64,000 nucleotides of DNA from Cyrtodaria siliqua (Eukaryota > Mollusca > Bivalvia > Adapedonta > Hiatellidae): NCBI GenBank assembly GCA_037043455.1, contig JAWPHD010003262.1:1-64000 (forward strand). Direction: 5' to 3'. The notes under the pieces were generated by a model that saw only the letters and a list, made by a program, of their open reading frames with translations, had not been told where the DNA came from and searched no databases. Positions 43,381 to 55,164 of this stretch are shown here, one piece after another (position 1 is the stretch's first letter; each line of letters begins with the position of its first letter). The translations under genes and the position numbers were made by a program.

Positions 43381-43777
43381 CATGAGTCACAGTCTGTTAA
43401 CCATAGACAGATATAAAACCCAGACAAAGACTGAATGATGGCCATCTAGATTTTACCAGAAGACGTGATTAAAAACGTGCCTTCCTATCGACTGCATTAC
43501 ATTGTCAATTCTGCCATTGTGTAAACTCCGATGCTTTTGTCATAAAGCACATACGTTTATAACATTCAGACTCAAGTAATATGACTTTGACATAAACCTA
43601 ATGTAATTGTGTTGCCTAGCTTAAAGGTATACGCGACATTATCGATTCTTAAAACGTTCCGTCTCCACTATTGGTTTATACTCTGTTTGCATAATTGCAA
43701 ATCATATTTCATACTTTTACAAATGTTTTTTAACAATTTTCTTTTGACATTTAATTAGTAAAATTATTTGTAAATAA
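43381..43777 (+). repeat. Direct duplication H, copy 2 (397 bp)
   Basis: Second copy, without the palindromic insert. Between the copies (43009-43380) two diverged units share TTGAACGTCGTGGA and TTTCTACAAGTATG. A much more diverged relative may lie at about 54545-54730. Confidence 0.9.
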
Positions 43778-44706
43778 GCGAAGAAATACATTTATTCCAA
43801 TTTTGTATACCACATAACAAATAATGCACCTATCAATGATTTTCCCCAATGGGGATATGGATTCTGTGAGCGGTGGGCGTATACCTATGGGATTAGACAT
43901 CACTAATGACACTGGCGTAGAGAATTAGACAGAACCCGGTATTTGATATTGAGTATATTGTTTGACCCTGTAGAATTAGACATAAATTGCATTCTTAGAG
44001 ATGGGAATTCGACAGTCAAACATTGATAAGTGACACGTAACACACTTGTGCCCTTTAAATACAAATTATCCCACGATTCAGACTCCAGACAAATCATAAT
44101 TAAACGCAACTCTATCAAACCTGTCAGGAGAGCTTCCGTGCGATGCATTTATCGATGATTGTTTTGTGAAGACTTTTCACTGAGCCTTTCAACGATATAA
44201 ATTAAATTATAAAGTTTGAATGTTTCAAAGCACGAAATACAATAATACATAAAACAGTTCGTGCAAATGTATTTTCTCTAAAATCACATGCTATCAGAAT
44301 TTCTCAATACTATGTCGCTATTCTTGTTTGTTTTGAATGCGTGTTTCTGGTTGACTGCTATCTGTCCTGTTCTCCTTTTGTATCTACCTTTACACGTCAC
44401 GATTATCATTGTTGTCATTTAAGATGGAACTGGACAGTTGGCAAGTAAATTAATGGAAGTAATGCATACTATCCCTGCTATATAAAAACGCATTTAATCA
44501 CCAAACGTCAAACTTGGTCGTTGCAGCATGACAGAAAGGATATCGTCGTGTTACATATGTGCTAAAGAATCTTATGTCACCACGAAAATTCACCACGAAT
44601 TTAAAAAGCAGTCGGTAGTTACCCTATTCTATATTTTGCTGAAGACTACTCAGTATTTCTTTTACAAAATCAATGGTCAATAGTATGCAAGACAAACTAA
44701 AGAATC
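43778..44706. other. No gene recognised
   Basis: AT-rich. A fragment near 44335-44385 resembles the T/G-rich tail of family A (GTGTTTCTGGTTGACTG, CTGTCCTG). No coding signal. Confidence 0.45.
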
Positions 44707-44886
44707 AAATAAGGCATATGACATCGCAAACACTAATGAGTTAACAATGGGGCAACAGCTTTGGAACAGTAAGTGGCGAAAATGCTGCCAGAGGTTTAAA
44801 CCAGATTCTAGGGTTCACCAAACCTCACTCTTACCATGTTGTCACTTCAATAAAACGGGACAGTGTAAATAAAGAACTTCCCGCCA
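44707..44886 (-). repeat. Dispersed repeat family A, copy 5 (diverged)
   Basis: The reverse complement contains AGAATCTGGTTTAAACC, TTCCAAAGCTGTTGCC, GTGAGGTTTGGTGAACCCTA and GGCGGGAAG, the family A 5' half at perhaps 70-75% identity. Confidence 0.6.
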
Positions 44887-45596
44887 GGTTATATTCTCTA
44901 ACAAACAAGGCAGTATTAATAAACAATATCAATATAACGCATAGATGATCAAGTATATATGAATGTTAAAAAACAAAAGCATAGACAGCTACAATGCAAG
45001 TAACCAATGACTTGACTGAAGACAATGCAAGAAGAGCACAAACCAATATGGGGACGACAATAAAAGATTCATGACAAACATCAAATGCTACCATCCTTTT
45101 ACAATTTAGGTAGACGTCATTACAGAGGCCACAATCTGTCCGGTCATCGCACATTGAAAGAGGAAACTACACTGTCGATCTGTAAATGTGTCAATCACTA
45201 AGACTTATAATTATGTTAGAGACTGGTTTGGTAATAATTTTCTAGGTTGCCGTTTTATGAATCTAACGTTACTCTTTTGCATTAAACACACGACAATCAA
45301 CAAACATGGATAAAGGGAGCATTAATTACTACAGGGTTAAATAAGCTGTGCTTTTAATTGTAAGACTGTATATTCACAGTTAAACAGTCGCAACTTTTGT
45401 TTAATAGCGGCACGGCAGCATTTATGTACATCAGTGAGAAATAATGAATGTTGTTTTATTGCACGTCGGCACATGTATAGGTCATATTGTGAGCAGAAAA
45501 TGATGAAGGATGGACAAATGAAATAGTAAGTTATTAAAAACTAATGTAAAATATATTGTTAAAACTATTTACATATCAGAGACGATATGGTAAAAG
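44887..45596. other. No gene recognised
   Basis: AT-rich, no motif. The minus frame 44966-45154 is hydrophobic but has no partner exons. Confidence 0.45.
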
Positions 45597-45598
45597 TA

Positions 45599-46698
45599 CG
45601 AGAGGCGCCCCACTTATATTTGAACACTTTTATTGTAACTGAATCAACTATCTTGAAATTCTCGCCGAATATGTTGATTGTAATGTCAAGTCTAATGATT
45701 CCTTTGATATGAAACATTATGACATGCACTTTTATGTGCTTCCTAATGTTGCTGCATCCGCATTTTTGAAAATGGGTAGAGAATGACATTTTGAAGCAAA
45801 AATCGTCAATTATAAAAATAACTGCAATACAAATTTTAACACAAATGCTTTTAAAATATCGTTAAAGGTTATAGTAATCCGATATGTCCATTCATGAACG
45901 TAGAAAAGTGTAATATGCATTTTTTTTTAATTTGTCGATTTTCAAGATTTTAGCGAAAATTAATATGAAATTCAACTATGAAAATTACTAAATTTACGAA
46001 AGCGTCTAGTTCAAAACATTAACTGCAGGCATTTTTGTGACTTCCTCCGCTATAAAAAACAAGTTTCATAAGTTTCTCAAAAGAAAAGATTGAAAAATAT
46101 ATAACTTCCAATTTAGGGTCAAAACACACACATTTGCAAATAATGATAAAAATAATATATTTGTTTACCAAATATATCTTTATAAGGTATACGATATACA
46201 TATATGATATACATCAACAATAACTGTTCATGTTTTTATATCACAAAATATGATAAAAACAGTTATTTTGGGTAATTTATAAAATTATCAGTAACACAGG
46301 AGCAAATTTTCCTATTATCTGTCAATGTTTTAATATTGCGATAAAAAGTCGAGCTTTTAATTCAGCATCTATATTTTTGTCTTAAAATAAAACATACGAT
46401 CATATTTAAATTATAAACACAGGTTTAAACAATTATGATATGCATTTAGTGCAATTATTTGGTTTAAGGTAAAACTCCATGGCAACAGCAACATATAGGC
46501 TTCAAATTAGAAAATGGTGTACACCTTATTAAAAATGCAATTTAAAAAGGACCGCGTGAAATTGGATATTATTTTTAAATGCATACGTTCTAAATGACAG
46601 TTTCACATCATTAAATCACGTATTTTTTATGACAATCACTTCCGCTGAAAAAAACCACCTTAAACAAAAGTGTTTAAATATAAGTGGGGCGCCTCTCG
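45599..46698. mobile_element. 1.1-kb TA-flanked inverted-terminal-repeat element
   Basis: Termini CGAGAGGCGCCCCACTTATA.. (45599-45631) and its reverse complement (46666-46698) differ at about one base over 33. Both ends abut TA (45597-45598, 46699-46700), the duplication used by Tc1/mariner-type elements. The interior is AT-rich with only short frames (45565-45789, 46019-46201, neither transposase-like), so it is probably nonautonomous. Confidence 0.8.
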
Positions 46699-47165
46699 TA
46701 GTAACTATCTATATGTAGGGCAACAAATGCCCGTCAAAGGGCGTTAGTTTTACAACGCTTCAAGATCGTCAGATATTAATGCAGCTTACAATCTGACAAA
46801 CACTTGTAAGGCTTTGTGACAAACTTGATCAAATACTTGTTTTAAATGACAAAAAATGCAAAAACACGCACTTCTTTTCCAGAGTCTAACGCTTTACAAA
46901 TGGCACTGTAAAGATAAAGTTGATTCGCTAGGGATAACATAAGACTGAAGTGTTGTCGGAACTGTATTTTATTATTTGAGCAAGTGTTTCAAAGACTCGT
47001 CAGCGATATAAGTCGATAAGTATTCCCTAATAAGGAGTGACCACCATTTCCACGAACTGCGTCTACATATGCTTTCTATCAAAGTACCGGAACTATAACA
47101 TATTTAATGGCACACAACGGAGTAGAAAGTGTCTTTGATAATTTGCAAAGAACTCTGTTATTGAA

Positions 47166-47283
47166 TTTCAGACAATTGCGTTACTAGAGAAAGAGGTTTT
47201 AATATTTCGCGTATTTCATTAAATGTCAGACAATTGCGTTACTAGAGAAAGAGTTTCTACGATTTCGCGTATTTCATTAAATG
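47166..47283. repeat. 57-bp tandem duplication
   Basis: CAGACAATTGCGTTACTAGA..., ending TTTCGCGTATTTCATTAAATG, occurs twice in direct succession (47169 and 47226), with four or five differences. Confidence 0.85.
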
Positions 47284-47790
47284 TAAACTATTGTAACTAA
47301 TATTTTTTATTAAATGGTCAAATTATATGTAGACGGGTAGTTTTGTCTTTTAATCTCTTACCACTAGGAGAGATATGGGATTTTAAATTGGTGCACAATT
47401 TTCTCAGCTAATGTATTTTAGATTATTTTAAAATCAGGCTTAAAGACATACATGTATGCAGCGCTGAAATGAGTTGGTGCATTTTTCCATGCAAAATATA
47501 TCACTAAGTACAACACCTCTCAGAAATAAATGATTATTTACTACCCGAATGAAGTGCTATGACAATAAACTGAGATATAAATATTTCCTGTTATAACAAA
47601 TGTTAGGGACAAAAGTCAAACTGTAATCATGATATAAGTTAACTTGTTAAAGTTTGACACTTCTAAGGCAATAATTTCAGAAATGTTGCTTTTGTACAAC
47701 TGAAACGGTAAATTAAATAGACAGTTTCCTTTCATTTTAAATGTAAACCCAAGTGATTCTATACCCCATAATCCATTGTATATTTAAGAA
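47284..47790. other. No gene recognised
   Basis: AT-rich sequence without open frames or repeats recognised. Confidence 0.5.
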
Positions 47791-47952
47791 ATAGAACATC
47801 GTTTACTGTGAATTATCGTTTAATATATCACGGTTTGGAGTTCAATTGTAAACAATAATTTCACGAGTCCGAAGGGCGAGTGAAATTATTGTTTACAATT
47901 GAACGACAAACCGTGATATATTATAGATAATTCACCGTAAATGATGTTCTAG
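47791..47952. repeat. Foldback repeat, about 160 bp
   Basis: Near-palindrome centred at about 47872 (TCACGAGTCC|GAAGGGCGAGTGA). Inner arms CAATTGTAAACAATAATTTC and their complement are perfect; outer arms AGAACATCGTTTACTGTGAA.. pair with ..TTCACCGTAAATGATGTTCT imperfectly. Confidence 0.85.
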
Positions 47953-49075
47953 TTCTATTCTAATACCCCTAAAATGTGAAAAGAACGCAAACATCTGAAA
48001 TTTTTCGCATTGCTTTGCTTGCTGTCCTAACGTTGCATACGTTACAATGCGGAATGCGCAATGCGCAATGCTTATTCTCCTAACGTTGCAAACATTACAA
48101 TGATATATCGTTCAATATAACGAGATATTTTAAATTAGGCTATATAGTGCGGGTGTATTAGAATATATATTATAATGAAACAACATAATAACAACAACCA
48201 CAACATTTGTTATATTTATTGGTACTAGGCAGATGCTACCTGTCTGCCGTAAACAGACAATAATAAATATGATTATTCAAATGAGGGGAGTAGTATCTCT
48301 ATTTTCTTTTTAAATGTTTCTGTGTAACATCACACATATTGCTACTCCACACTTTTTGTTTTATCCCACATTTCCTCAAACATTCTATTTCCTCGGTTTT
48401 TCCTCAATTTTCTGTGTTGTTGAATGTATAGGCTTAAATTATATAGATTCGCCGATCTCTATCCGCCCCACCCCTTCCCCACACCCTTTTCGCCTTCAAC
48501 AATACCTTGTTCCTAATTTTTCATAAAGGTCTTCTTTGTTTATGAATATTGCTTAAGGGTACATATGACATACCTTTACTGGTGACAATCACCACCCCCA
48601 CTCCCCCTCCCCCACACACGCCTTCCACACTTTCCCCTTATTGTTTTCTTTAAAATGTCCCCTTTCAAATTCTCATTTGTTCTTGTTGAAGTATATATCT
48701 GCAATTTCGTTAAAATGTGCTCTTATAAAAAGCGAGGCCTTGTTTTTCTGATGGTAACTCAGTGTATAATGTGTTGTTCTCTGAAGAATGCTCTTAGACA
48801 GCTCTTCTTAGGTTCTCTAAAGGTCTTGTTGTCCATGTAGCTCACAACGGGTTCTTGAAATGCCTTTGATGCCATTAATGATGCACATTCGGTTGATCTA
48901 TTTTGTTGCCTGGTTTGCTTAGAACATGACTGAAGTGGTCATTGTTTTTTAAACCACGAATTGTCCTAACTCCTGAGCTGGCATTTTCATTTCTGGCAAA
49001 TATTCGAGACCCCATTCTTATGTAGTTTGTATGGCGGTCGTAAATTTCCAGTCAAGCGGAAGCATTGATGTAAAC
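47953..49075. other. No gene recognised; C-rich and T-rich simple stretches
   Basis: Contains GCGCAATGC-type short repeats near 48040-48075, and pyrimidine-rich DNA at 48300-48640. Open frames 48314-48526 and 48655-48840 follow this composition and have no motif. Confidence 0.45.
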
Positions 49076-49079
49076 GCCC

Positions 49080-49640
49080 CCAGTCAGCTTCACTGTTAGA
49101 GTTCTGGCCTTGATTTCACCATCCACTATTCGATCTGTCTGGATATAACATTTGACCAAGATATTCTAGCCAGAATTATTTTTGTCGGAGTTTGGTAAAA
49201 TATCAATTACAAGTATTGAAGTTATTGAGCAAAAAATCGTCAATGTCAAAGAAATTCACCAGTAAAGGGGAAATAACTCTATGGTTATTTGTGCGAACTG
49301 GCTGGTTATCGAGCTCGACCTAGACATTTTGTCCATAAGCATTGTTTTTAAGTTTGGTATAATTTCAATTAAAAATACTTAAATTATTCAGAAGCACATC
49401 GTCCATTTCCACAGTTTTCATCATTAAGGGGCAATAACTCCAGGAATACTTGTTCAATCAGGTTGGTTATCGATTCGAACTTGTCCAAGATATTTTATTG
49501 TACCTAAGTTTGGTTAGATTTGGATAAGAATTACTGAAGTTATTTAGCGGATATTAAATTTTCGTCTTGTTCGCACTTGGTTAACCTTTGACCTATTTTG
49601 AATGGCAATGTCATCCGGCCCTACGGCGATCAGGACACCC
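49080..49640 (+). repeat. Tandem repeat family I (about 160-170 bp units)
   Basis: Three to four diverged units with GGGGCAATAACTCCAGGAAT / GGGGAAATAACTCTATGGTT, CTGGCTGGTTATCGAG / AGGTTGGTTATCGATTC, CAAGATATT.TA and AAGTTTGGTA. Typical molluscan interspersed tandem repeat. Confidence 0.65.
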
Positions 49641-49739
49641 CAATAATTGTCATGGTATCAATGAAACACTTCTACTAAAAATGCCATCAACTCGAAAAAT
49701 AAGCGTTTTTATTGCTAATGGACACTTACTACTCGTTTA

Positions 49740-50170
49740 AACCGATAACAGTCAATGGAATTGTGTAGATAGTATCATTGAAAGAGAAAGACGTTCTTTG
49801 GAAGTAGGACTTAAAACAAGAAATTTCACCAATACATGACAAATGCCCCGAACATTTTGTTTCGGACAGCTATATTGACTCATTTGACCTTTGACCTCCA
49901 AGTGTGACCTTGACCTTTGAGGTACGGAACGACTCTTGCACAAGACAAACCTCCTCATTGTGCAAATACATTTATTGTATATATAATCAGTAGCAAAGAA
50001 TGGGTGTTTTTGCAAGTTATAAATCAAGTATAGACAAACTGTGAATCAATACTGGTATTCTTTGCAGATACATTTATTGAATATAGATTCAATAGCAGAG
50101 TGTGCATTTTTTGAAAGTTATAAATCAGGTCCCGACATAAACTATCAATCAATACTGGATGAACAATATC
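49740..50170. repeat. Interspersed repeat with TGACCTTGACCTTTGA motif
   Basis: ACCTTTGACCTCCAAGTGTG followed by ACCTTGACCTTTGAGGTACG then ACTCTTGCAC, and two copies of a line GCAAATACATTTATTG.ATATA (49968, 50069). The minus frame 49752-50027 is within it. Confidence 0.55.
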
Positions 50171-50679
50171 CAGGAATATCTCCATCTTGGAGTGGTGATT
50201 AGGTTTGTATTTAAGTATATATAGATGTTAATCCAGCCGTTGATGTATGTTAACATGCTGATTACAAAGGTTTCAACAATGTCGCAACTGCTTAAACCGT
50301 AATTTAGCATCACCAAACAAACAGCAAAATAAAATGAAAGTTTGTTGATGATTTTTTCTTTCCTTCTTTTGATACTGCCTCAGTCTGTATTAGACTATAC
50401 CAGTAGGTGGTGGCTTCATTAAATTATTTTAAAGTACACACAATAAAATAACCCCTTCTGACTGAACCACATACAACTATATACGCCTTTGATTGTCAGA
50501 TATATGTAAGTTAATATTGCCTCTGATGTGATGCTCTTTGGGGCTTAAATGAGATATATGGTCCTATAGAAACCACAGCATCCAAACGCAATGGTATCGT
50601 AGGTCCGCACTGTACTACAAACAAGGAGCACTATTTAATTAATTATACAATGAAAACTACAAAATACAAAGAAAGGGTG
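50171..50679. other. No gene recognised
   Basis: No open frame or repeat beyond short simple sequence. Confidence 0.45.
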
Positions 50680-50828
50680 GTGAAGACAGGGTTACCGACT
50701 TGGAACGGTCAGTAGGCAATAAGGTTTGCAGGTTAGCTTGAATCGATTTAATGTGTACATAATCCTCGCTATTATCCTGTCTTCAGCGCTCAAATAGAAA
50801 AGACGGTGTAAACAAACTACATCCCATC
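50680..50828 (-). repeat. Dispersed repeat family A, copy 6 (very diverged)
   Basis: ACAGGGTTACCGACTTGGAACGGTCAGT plus a TTTGCAGGTTAGCTTGAA line and a CCTGTCTTCA..AAAAGACGGTGTAAA line parallel copies 4 and 5. Confidence 0.4.
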
Positions 50829-51425
50829 AAAAGAAATTATCTAACAATAAAGTCCATATCCAGAGAAACTAACAAAGAAACACTAAGATATTGTTCTAAA
50901 GCTATATAAAATACAAAATAAGAAACATCTCAGGAAGTATCTAGAATTGTGCTGAACAACCACAGCAATTGCAGCCAAAGAGAAAACCAATCTAGGGTAC
51001 GACCAGAGAACCCGAGGGACGAAAGCTCATGCACCTACCTCCCTTGGTCCCTTCAGTAGATGAAATCATAGAGTCCCAAGAGGTTGTCCAGTCATCACAC
51101 AAGGGAAAAGTGAAGCGTAGTGACTGACTGTAGAGGAGTCAATCACTGACGAACTTCCTGATTAATTTTGTAAAGCGGTCAGGACACCAGCCACATCCTT
51201 TTAACTTTCAAAGGTTATAGACTACATCTCCATAAAATAAAGGTTGTGATATTATCTTTGAATGGTTACACCATTCAATCTTAAATCAGAGAAAACTGAC
51301 TGTAGAGAGGGGAGACTGTTTCACTGTTCTACTGTTCCATTGTTCTCGCGAAAACAACGAACATGTGCATGAATGAATCTGTGCTGACATAGGGAATACC
51401 GAAACGGATAAGTTGACCGTTTTTT
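50829..51425. other. No gene recognised
   Basis: About 600 bases without coding signals. Confidence 0.45.
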
Positions 51426-51429
51426 ACCT

Positions 51430-52400
51430 AATGGGATAACCAGGGTAATATAGTTCTACTTCTTAATGGAGACTTGATTAGTGTCTATTTTATAGAAAAT
51501 GGCTAAAATAGCTTGAGTACGACGGCTTTCTAAAGTTGACCATACTAATTATGCTATAATTTCTGCAATACGACTTGTATTGTGCCATCATGTAGCAGCA
51601 GTAAGTTGTACCTTTTCAACATCATATCTTTGATTTTGTTGATAAGGGTTCCATATGGGTGACACGTATTCCAGCTTGTGACGTATCAGTGTTATATAGG
51701 CAACAACTTTTGTTTCTTTTTGAGATAGTGCGGGTACGTCTAAGAAAACATAGTGCCTTAGTTGCAATATATTATACAGGGTCTTCCCCAGGCCATTAAG
51801 GCATAGTGACACCACTATCCTTAATTTCAAACAAGTGTGGGACGTCTAAGTAAACATAGGGGCTTAGTTGCATTACTTTATACAGCGTCATCCCCAGGCC
51901 ATTAAGGCATAGTGGCACCACTACTACTTAATTTCAAACAGGTGCTTGACAATCATTATTCTGCCACTACTCCTTAACATTTTGCCTCTATCCCTTATCT
52001 TTTCAAAGTTGATCATGATCCAATTACAAAGTGTACATTTTTTGTAATTCTTTTTTTAAAAATTGACAGTCTGTAGCAAAAGCCATTTAGTCTCTAAAGT
52101 AAGTACTCTAGACTAGGGCATATATAATATATGTTGTGAATATTAGTGCCCTAATATAGATCACTTGTTATGGTAACCCTAATATACTTTGCTGAGGATA
52201 CGATCTCCAGTACGTGACAATGAAGAGTGTAATCGGAAGCAAATTGCTTGTTTTAAACGTGTTTTGCTACCTTCATAGAGCTGTAATTTAAAACATAGAA
52301 TTCCATGAACCATTCCTTCTCAAAGAGAGCCAGTTTATCAAGGTCTTCCTGTAAAATCACACTGTTTCTCTGGCAGTCAATGTTTCGATTTCTGTCCCTT
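51430..52400 (-). pseudogene. Non-LTR retrotransposon (CR1/jockey-like) RT C-terminal remnant
   Basis: Two blocks on the minus strand. At about 52380-52145: ILQEDLDKLALFEKEWFMEF, then DYTLHCHVLEIVSSAKYIRV and TITSDLY (normally LQxDLxxLxxWxxxWxMxF... GxxLExVxxxKYLGVxIxxxL). At about 51745-51430: YITLIRHKLEYVSPIWNPY, VEKVQLTAAT, then LVWSTLESRRTQAILAIFYKI (normally LVRPxLEYASxVWxP... LGWxxLExRRxxxRLxxxYKI). Stops and frameshifts are present, and about 400 bases of unrelated repeat (51731-52140) separate the blocks. A decayed 3' part of a LINE. Confidence 0.75.
51731..51945. repeat. About 108-bp tandem duplication inside the LINE remnant
   Basis: Two units share ACGTCTAAG.AAACATAG.G, CTTAGTTGCA, CCCAGGCCATTAAGGCATAG and CTTAATTTCAAACA. 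The second unit starts at about 51840. Confidence 0.85.
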
Positions 52401-53340
52401 AAAACGTCGACAAAATATTATAAGGCTAAACTTAATAAAGTAAACTTGTAATCAGATCTAGAATAACTTAAATTTGAAGAATAGTATTAAATAATACAAG
52501 ACAAACATATACACGCAGTTATGTGAACACCTCGATAAAATTACGAATGAAGTTTAAGAGGAGATAATGAACGTTGTTAAAAGATAAATCATCTTTATTT
52601 GTTATAGATCGTACTTATTATTTCTACATTTTGAATAGAGAGATTTAAATGTAGCAAAGAAATGACAAAATAAAAATATATTAGGTTTGTTAAGAAATTA
52701 TTTATGGCAGGTAATATAAACTATAATAGAAAAGAAATGATTGTCAATGTTCAATATATCATCCAGATAGAGTGAGGATTTTATTAAAATTAAACCGGTC
52801 TTTCAAGATTAATATTACCTTTACAAAACTGCAATAGCAAATATTTCAATTTTTGTAAATATATATGTATAAAACGACAGTTACTCTGTATATTTCTATT
52901 TTCGATATATATTGCAGAGGATCAATTTTTAAATCCGTTTTTTGTTCCAGAATCTTCTTTCAACCGTTTTGGTTGAAACCTTTCCTCCCCGGTGATATAC
53001 TGTTCATTATCTAGCTTGATGCTAAATCTCACGTATCACGGATCTGATGCGTCTGTAATAACAGTTTAGATGTTATTTCCCAGAAAATAGATGCGATTTA
53101 TGTGATTGATGATAAAACCCATCTAGTTGTTCTTTCCTGTATTGAGCTTCATAGAAAGATATGCAAATATAAGCCGAGCCTAAAGGAACCACATACAAAG
53201 GACTTCCGAATAGTTCATTTAACACGCGATGGATTGGGTTAACATTTTCTTAACATCACAATATATTTCTAAAAAGAAGTATAGCATGCAGACGATGGTG
53301 GAAATCTTGCTGAATTCATATCTGTGTATAGACATTAAAA
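52401..53340. other. No gene recognised
   Basis: Very AT-rich; no motif. Confidence 0.5.
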
Positions 53341-53349
53341 GAAGTTGGT

Positions 53350-53521
53350 TAGGTGATAATGTGATGATGCAAGTAGTATCTACTGACCTCGCATTTCCAA
53401 CATGTTGGTGTTCATTAAACGTATTTTTTTTACAGTATAATTTGATGATGCAAGCAATATCTACTGACCTCGCATTACAAACATGCTGGTTTTCATTAAA
53501 CGTGTTCTTTTTACAGTATTA
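53350..53521 (+). repeat. About 86-bp tandem duplication with acceptor-like ends
   Basis: GATGATGCAAG...ATCTACTGACCTCGCATT...TTCATTAAACGT...TTTTTTACAGTAT occurs twice. The frame at 53229-53522 spans both. The TTTTTACAG ends look like splice acceptors but nothing else supports an exon. Confidence 0.75.
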
Positions 53522-53522
53522 G

Positions 53523-53600
53523 TAAAGCGCCTCCGTGGTCTAGGGGTTAACGACGTTGCGTTGTAAACCTTCTCCCCTCTTACCGCTGCGGGTTCGAGAT
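53523..53600 (+). repeat. tRNA-like SINE head, truncated
   Basis: GCCTCCGTGGTCTAGGGGTT and AACGACGTTGCGTTGTAAACC then GCTGCGGGTTCGAG match the head of the SINE at 7884. The body is missing and is followed by (ATTA)n. Confidence 0.75.
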
Positions 53601-55160
53601 TAATTAATTAATAAACTGCTGGAATCGGTTATAGGGAAATCCTTCAGGAGATGGTAGACGACCGTATGCGAGTGAGTGTTTTTATCGGAACCGAGGCTCT
53701 GCCATTGCTCCGATTAAAACACTTATACCGAGGGTTGGAATTCCCTCACTGAACCGAATACCCATGATTGATTATTTTTCTTGCATATCAGAGACATGTT
53801 GTGCGTTGACGCCGCAATTTACTAACGTTTTTGCATATTTTCCTGCATACCGGATGTTAGTGATCGTGTGACTTTTATCTTTACCCATCTTCCCGTCCCC
53901 CATGTAAAACGTGGATAGCCTTATCCGGTATGCAAGAATAAAGTCAATATGTCGGAGGTCTCTGCCTAAGTTGCAAAAACTGTTGTTTAATTTTTGATGT
54001 TGATTCATTTATTTCTTACAGCCTCGAACCCAACATATAGCTGGATGTGTAAAAAATTAACATCACACGTGTATAAAATTATCATGCATTGTTTAAATGC
54101 GTGTTGCGATTTTAACGGTCAAATTTGATTTGTGACATAAATCTGTTATTGCATTAGTACTGAGTAACTCTGATGTCCAGTTGTGGGAAGGTTCCCACTT
54201 GTCCGCCATATAACTACGACTCCAAAAAGACAACGATTGTCAACTTCACACCACTAGCTTAAGAGCAATATAAACACATATCAGCTCATTTCCATGCACG
54301 TCATTTGGTGTACTATGTGTCATTGCCGACTTCTACCAAGGTTGTTCGTTAAATAAGACTATAATACATTAGTATTGGGTAACTGTTATTTCGAAGTGTG
54401 AACATTTCAAATCGTCTGCCTTATCAAAACTACTATAACAACATTTACGACTTACACAAGGGCCTTGTGTACCTACCAATAATATGTTCTTGTGTCATTC
54501 CCGATATTGTATGAACTGCTAGTATCACATAACCTAGATATATGGTGTTGCTTATATTACGTTGTATATCCTATTTGTATAATTGCATATCATAATTCAT
54601 GATTTCTACAAATATGCCAACACTTTTAAATGACATTAAGTACTTGATAAACATAATAAGCCGTCTATTATTGAGTAAAGCTAATATTAAATTAGCGCAG
54701 AAATGTATTTGTTCTGATTTAAATTTCCCAGATATGTAATGAGTTACATAGTTACATAGAGCTTGAAAGTAAACAAAAGGCATTACGTGATCACATCAAG
54801 GCACTTTATAGCATCACACAACACAAAAATCAAGATAAGTGGTTGTCACTTTAAATGCAAGTTATCAGTGTGTAAATGCCAAGCTCCATATCAGATCCAT
54901 CAGGCTTTAACGCAACTATATCCTCATCTATCATTATATATCTGGGAAATCTTCTGTGTACTGTCTTTATTGATGCGTTTTTCATTAAGGCAAGTATATA
55001 CTATATAGATCTAATATAGATTTTAGACTTGTTTTAGTTTTCCTGAATTAAGTCAGATTATATAAATCATTATAATATGTTCTTGTATACATTTACTTCT
55101 TTATACACCCGTTTTCGGGCATTTATTGATTTACATATATAGTTTATATTACTTCCATAT
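53601..55160. other. No gene recognised; weak internal repeats
   Basis: A hairpin at 53670-53735 (AGTGTTTTTATCGG / CCGATTAAAACACT). Two diverged units at about 54150-54330 and 54360-54500 share TGCATTAGTACTGAGTAACT/ACATTAGTATTGGGTAACTG. No coding signal. Confidence 0.45.
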
Positions 55161-55164
55161 CATG

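Noticed and set aside
53350..53521. Pair of duplicated exons ending in TTTTTACAG
   Set aside because: Acceptor-like strings follow rather than precede the conserved blocks, and there is no donor or domain support.
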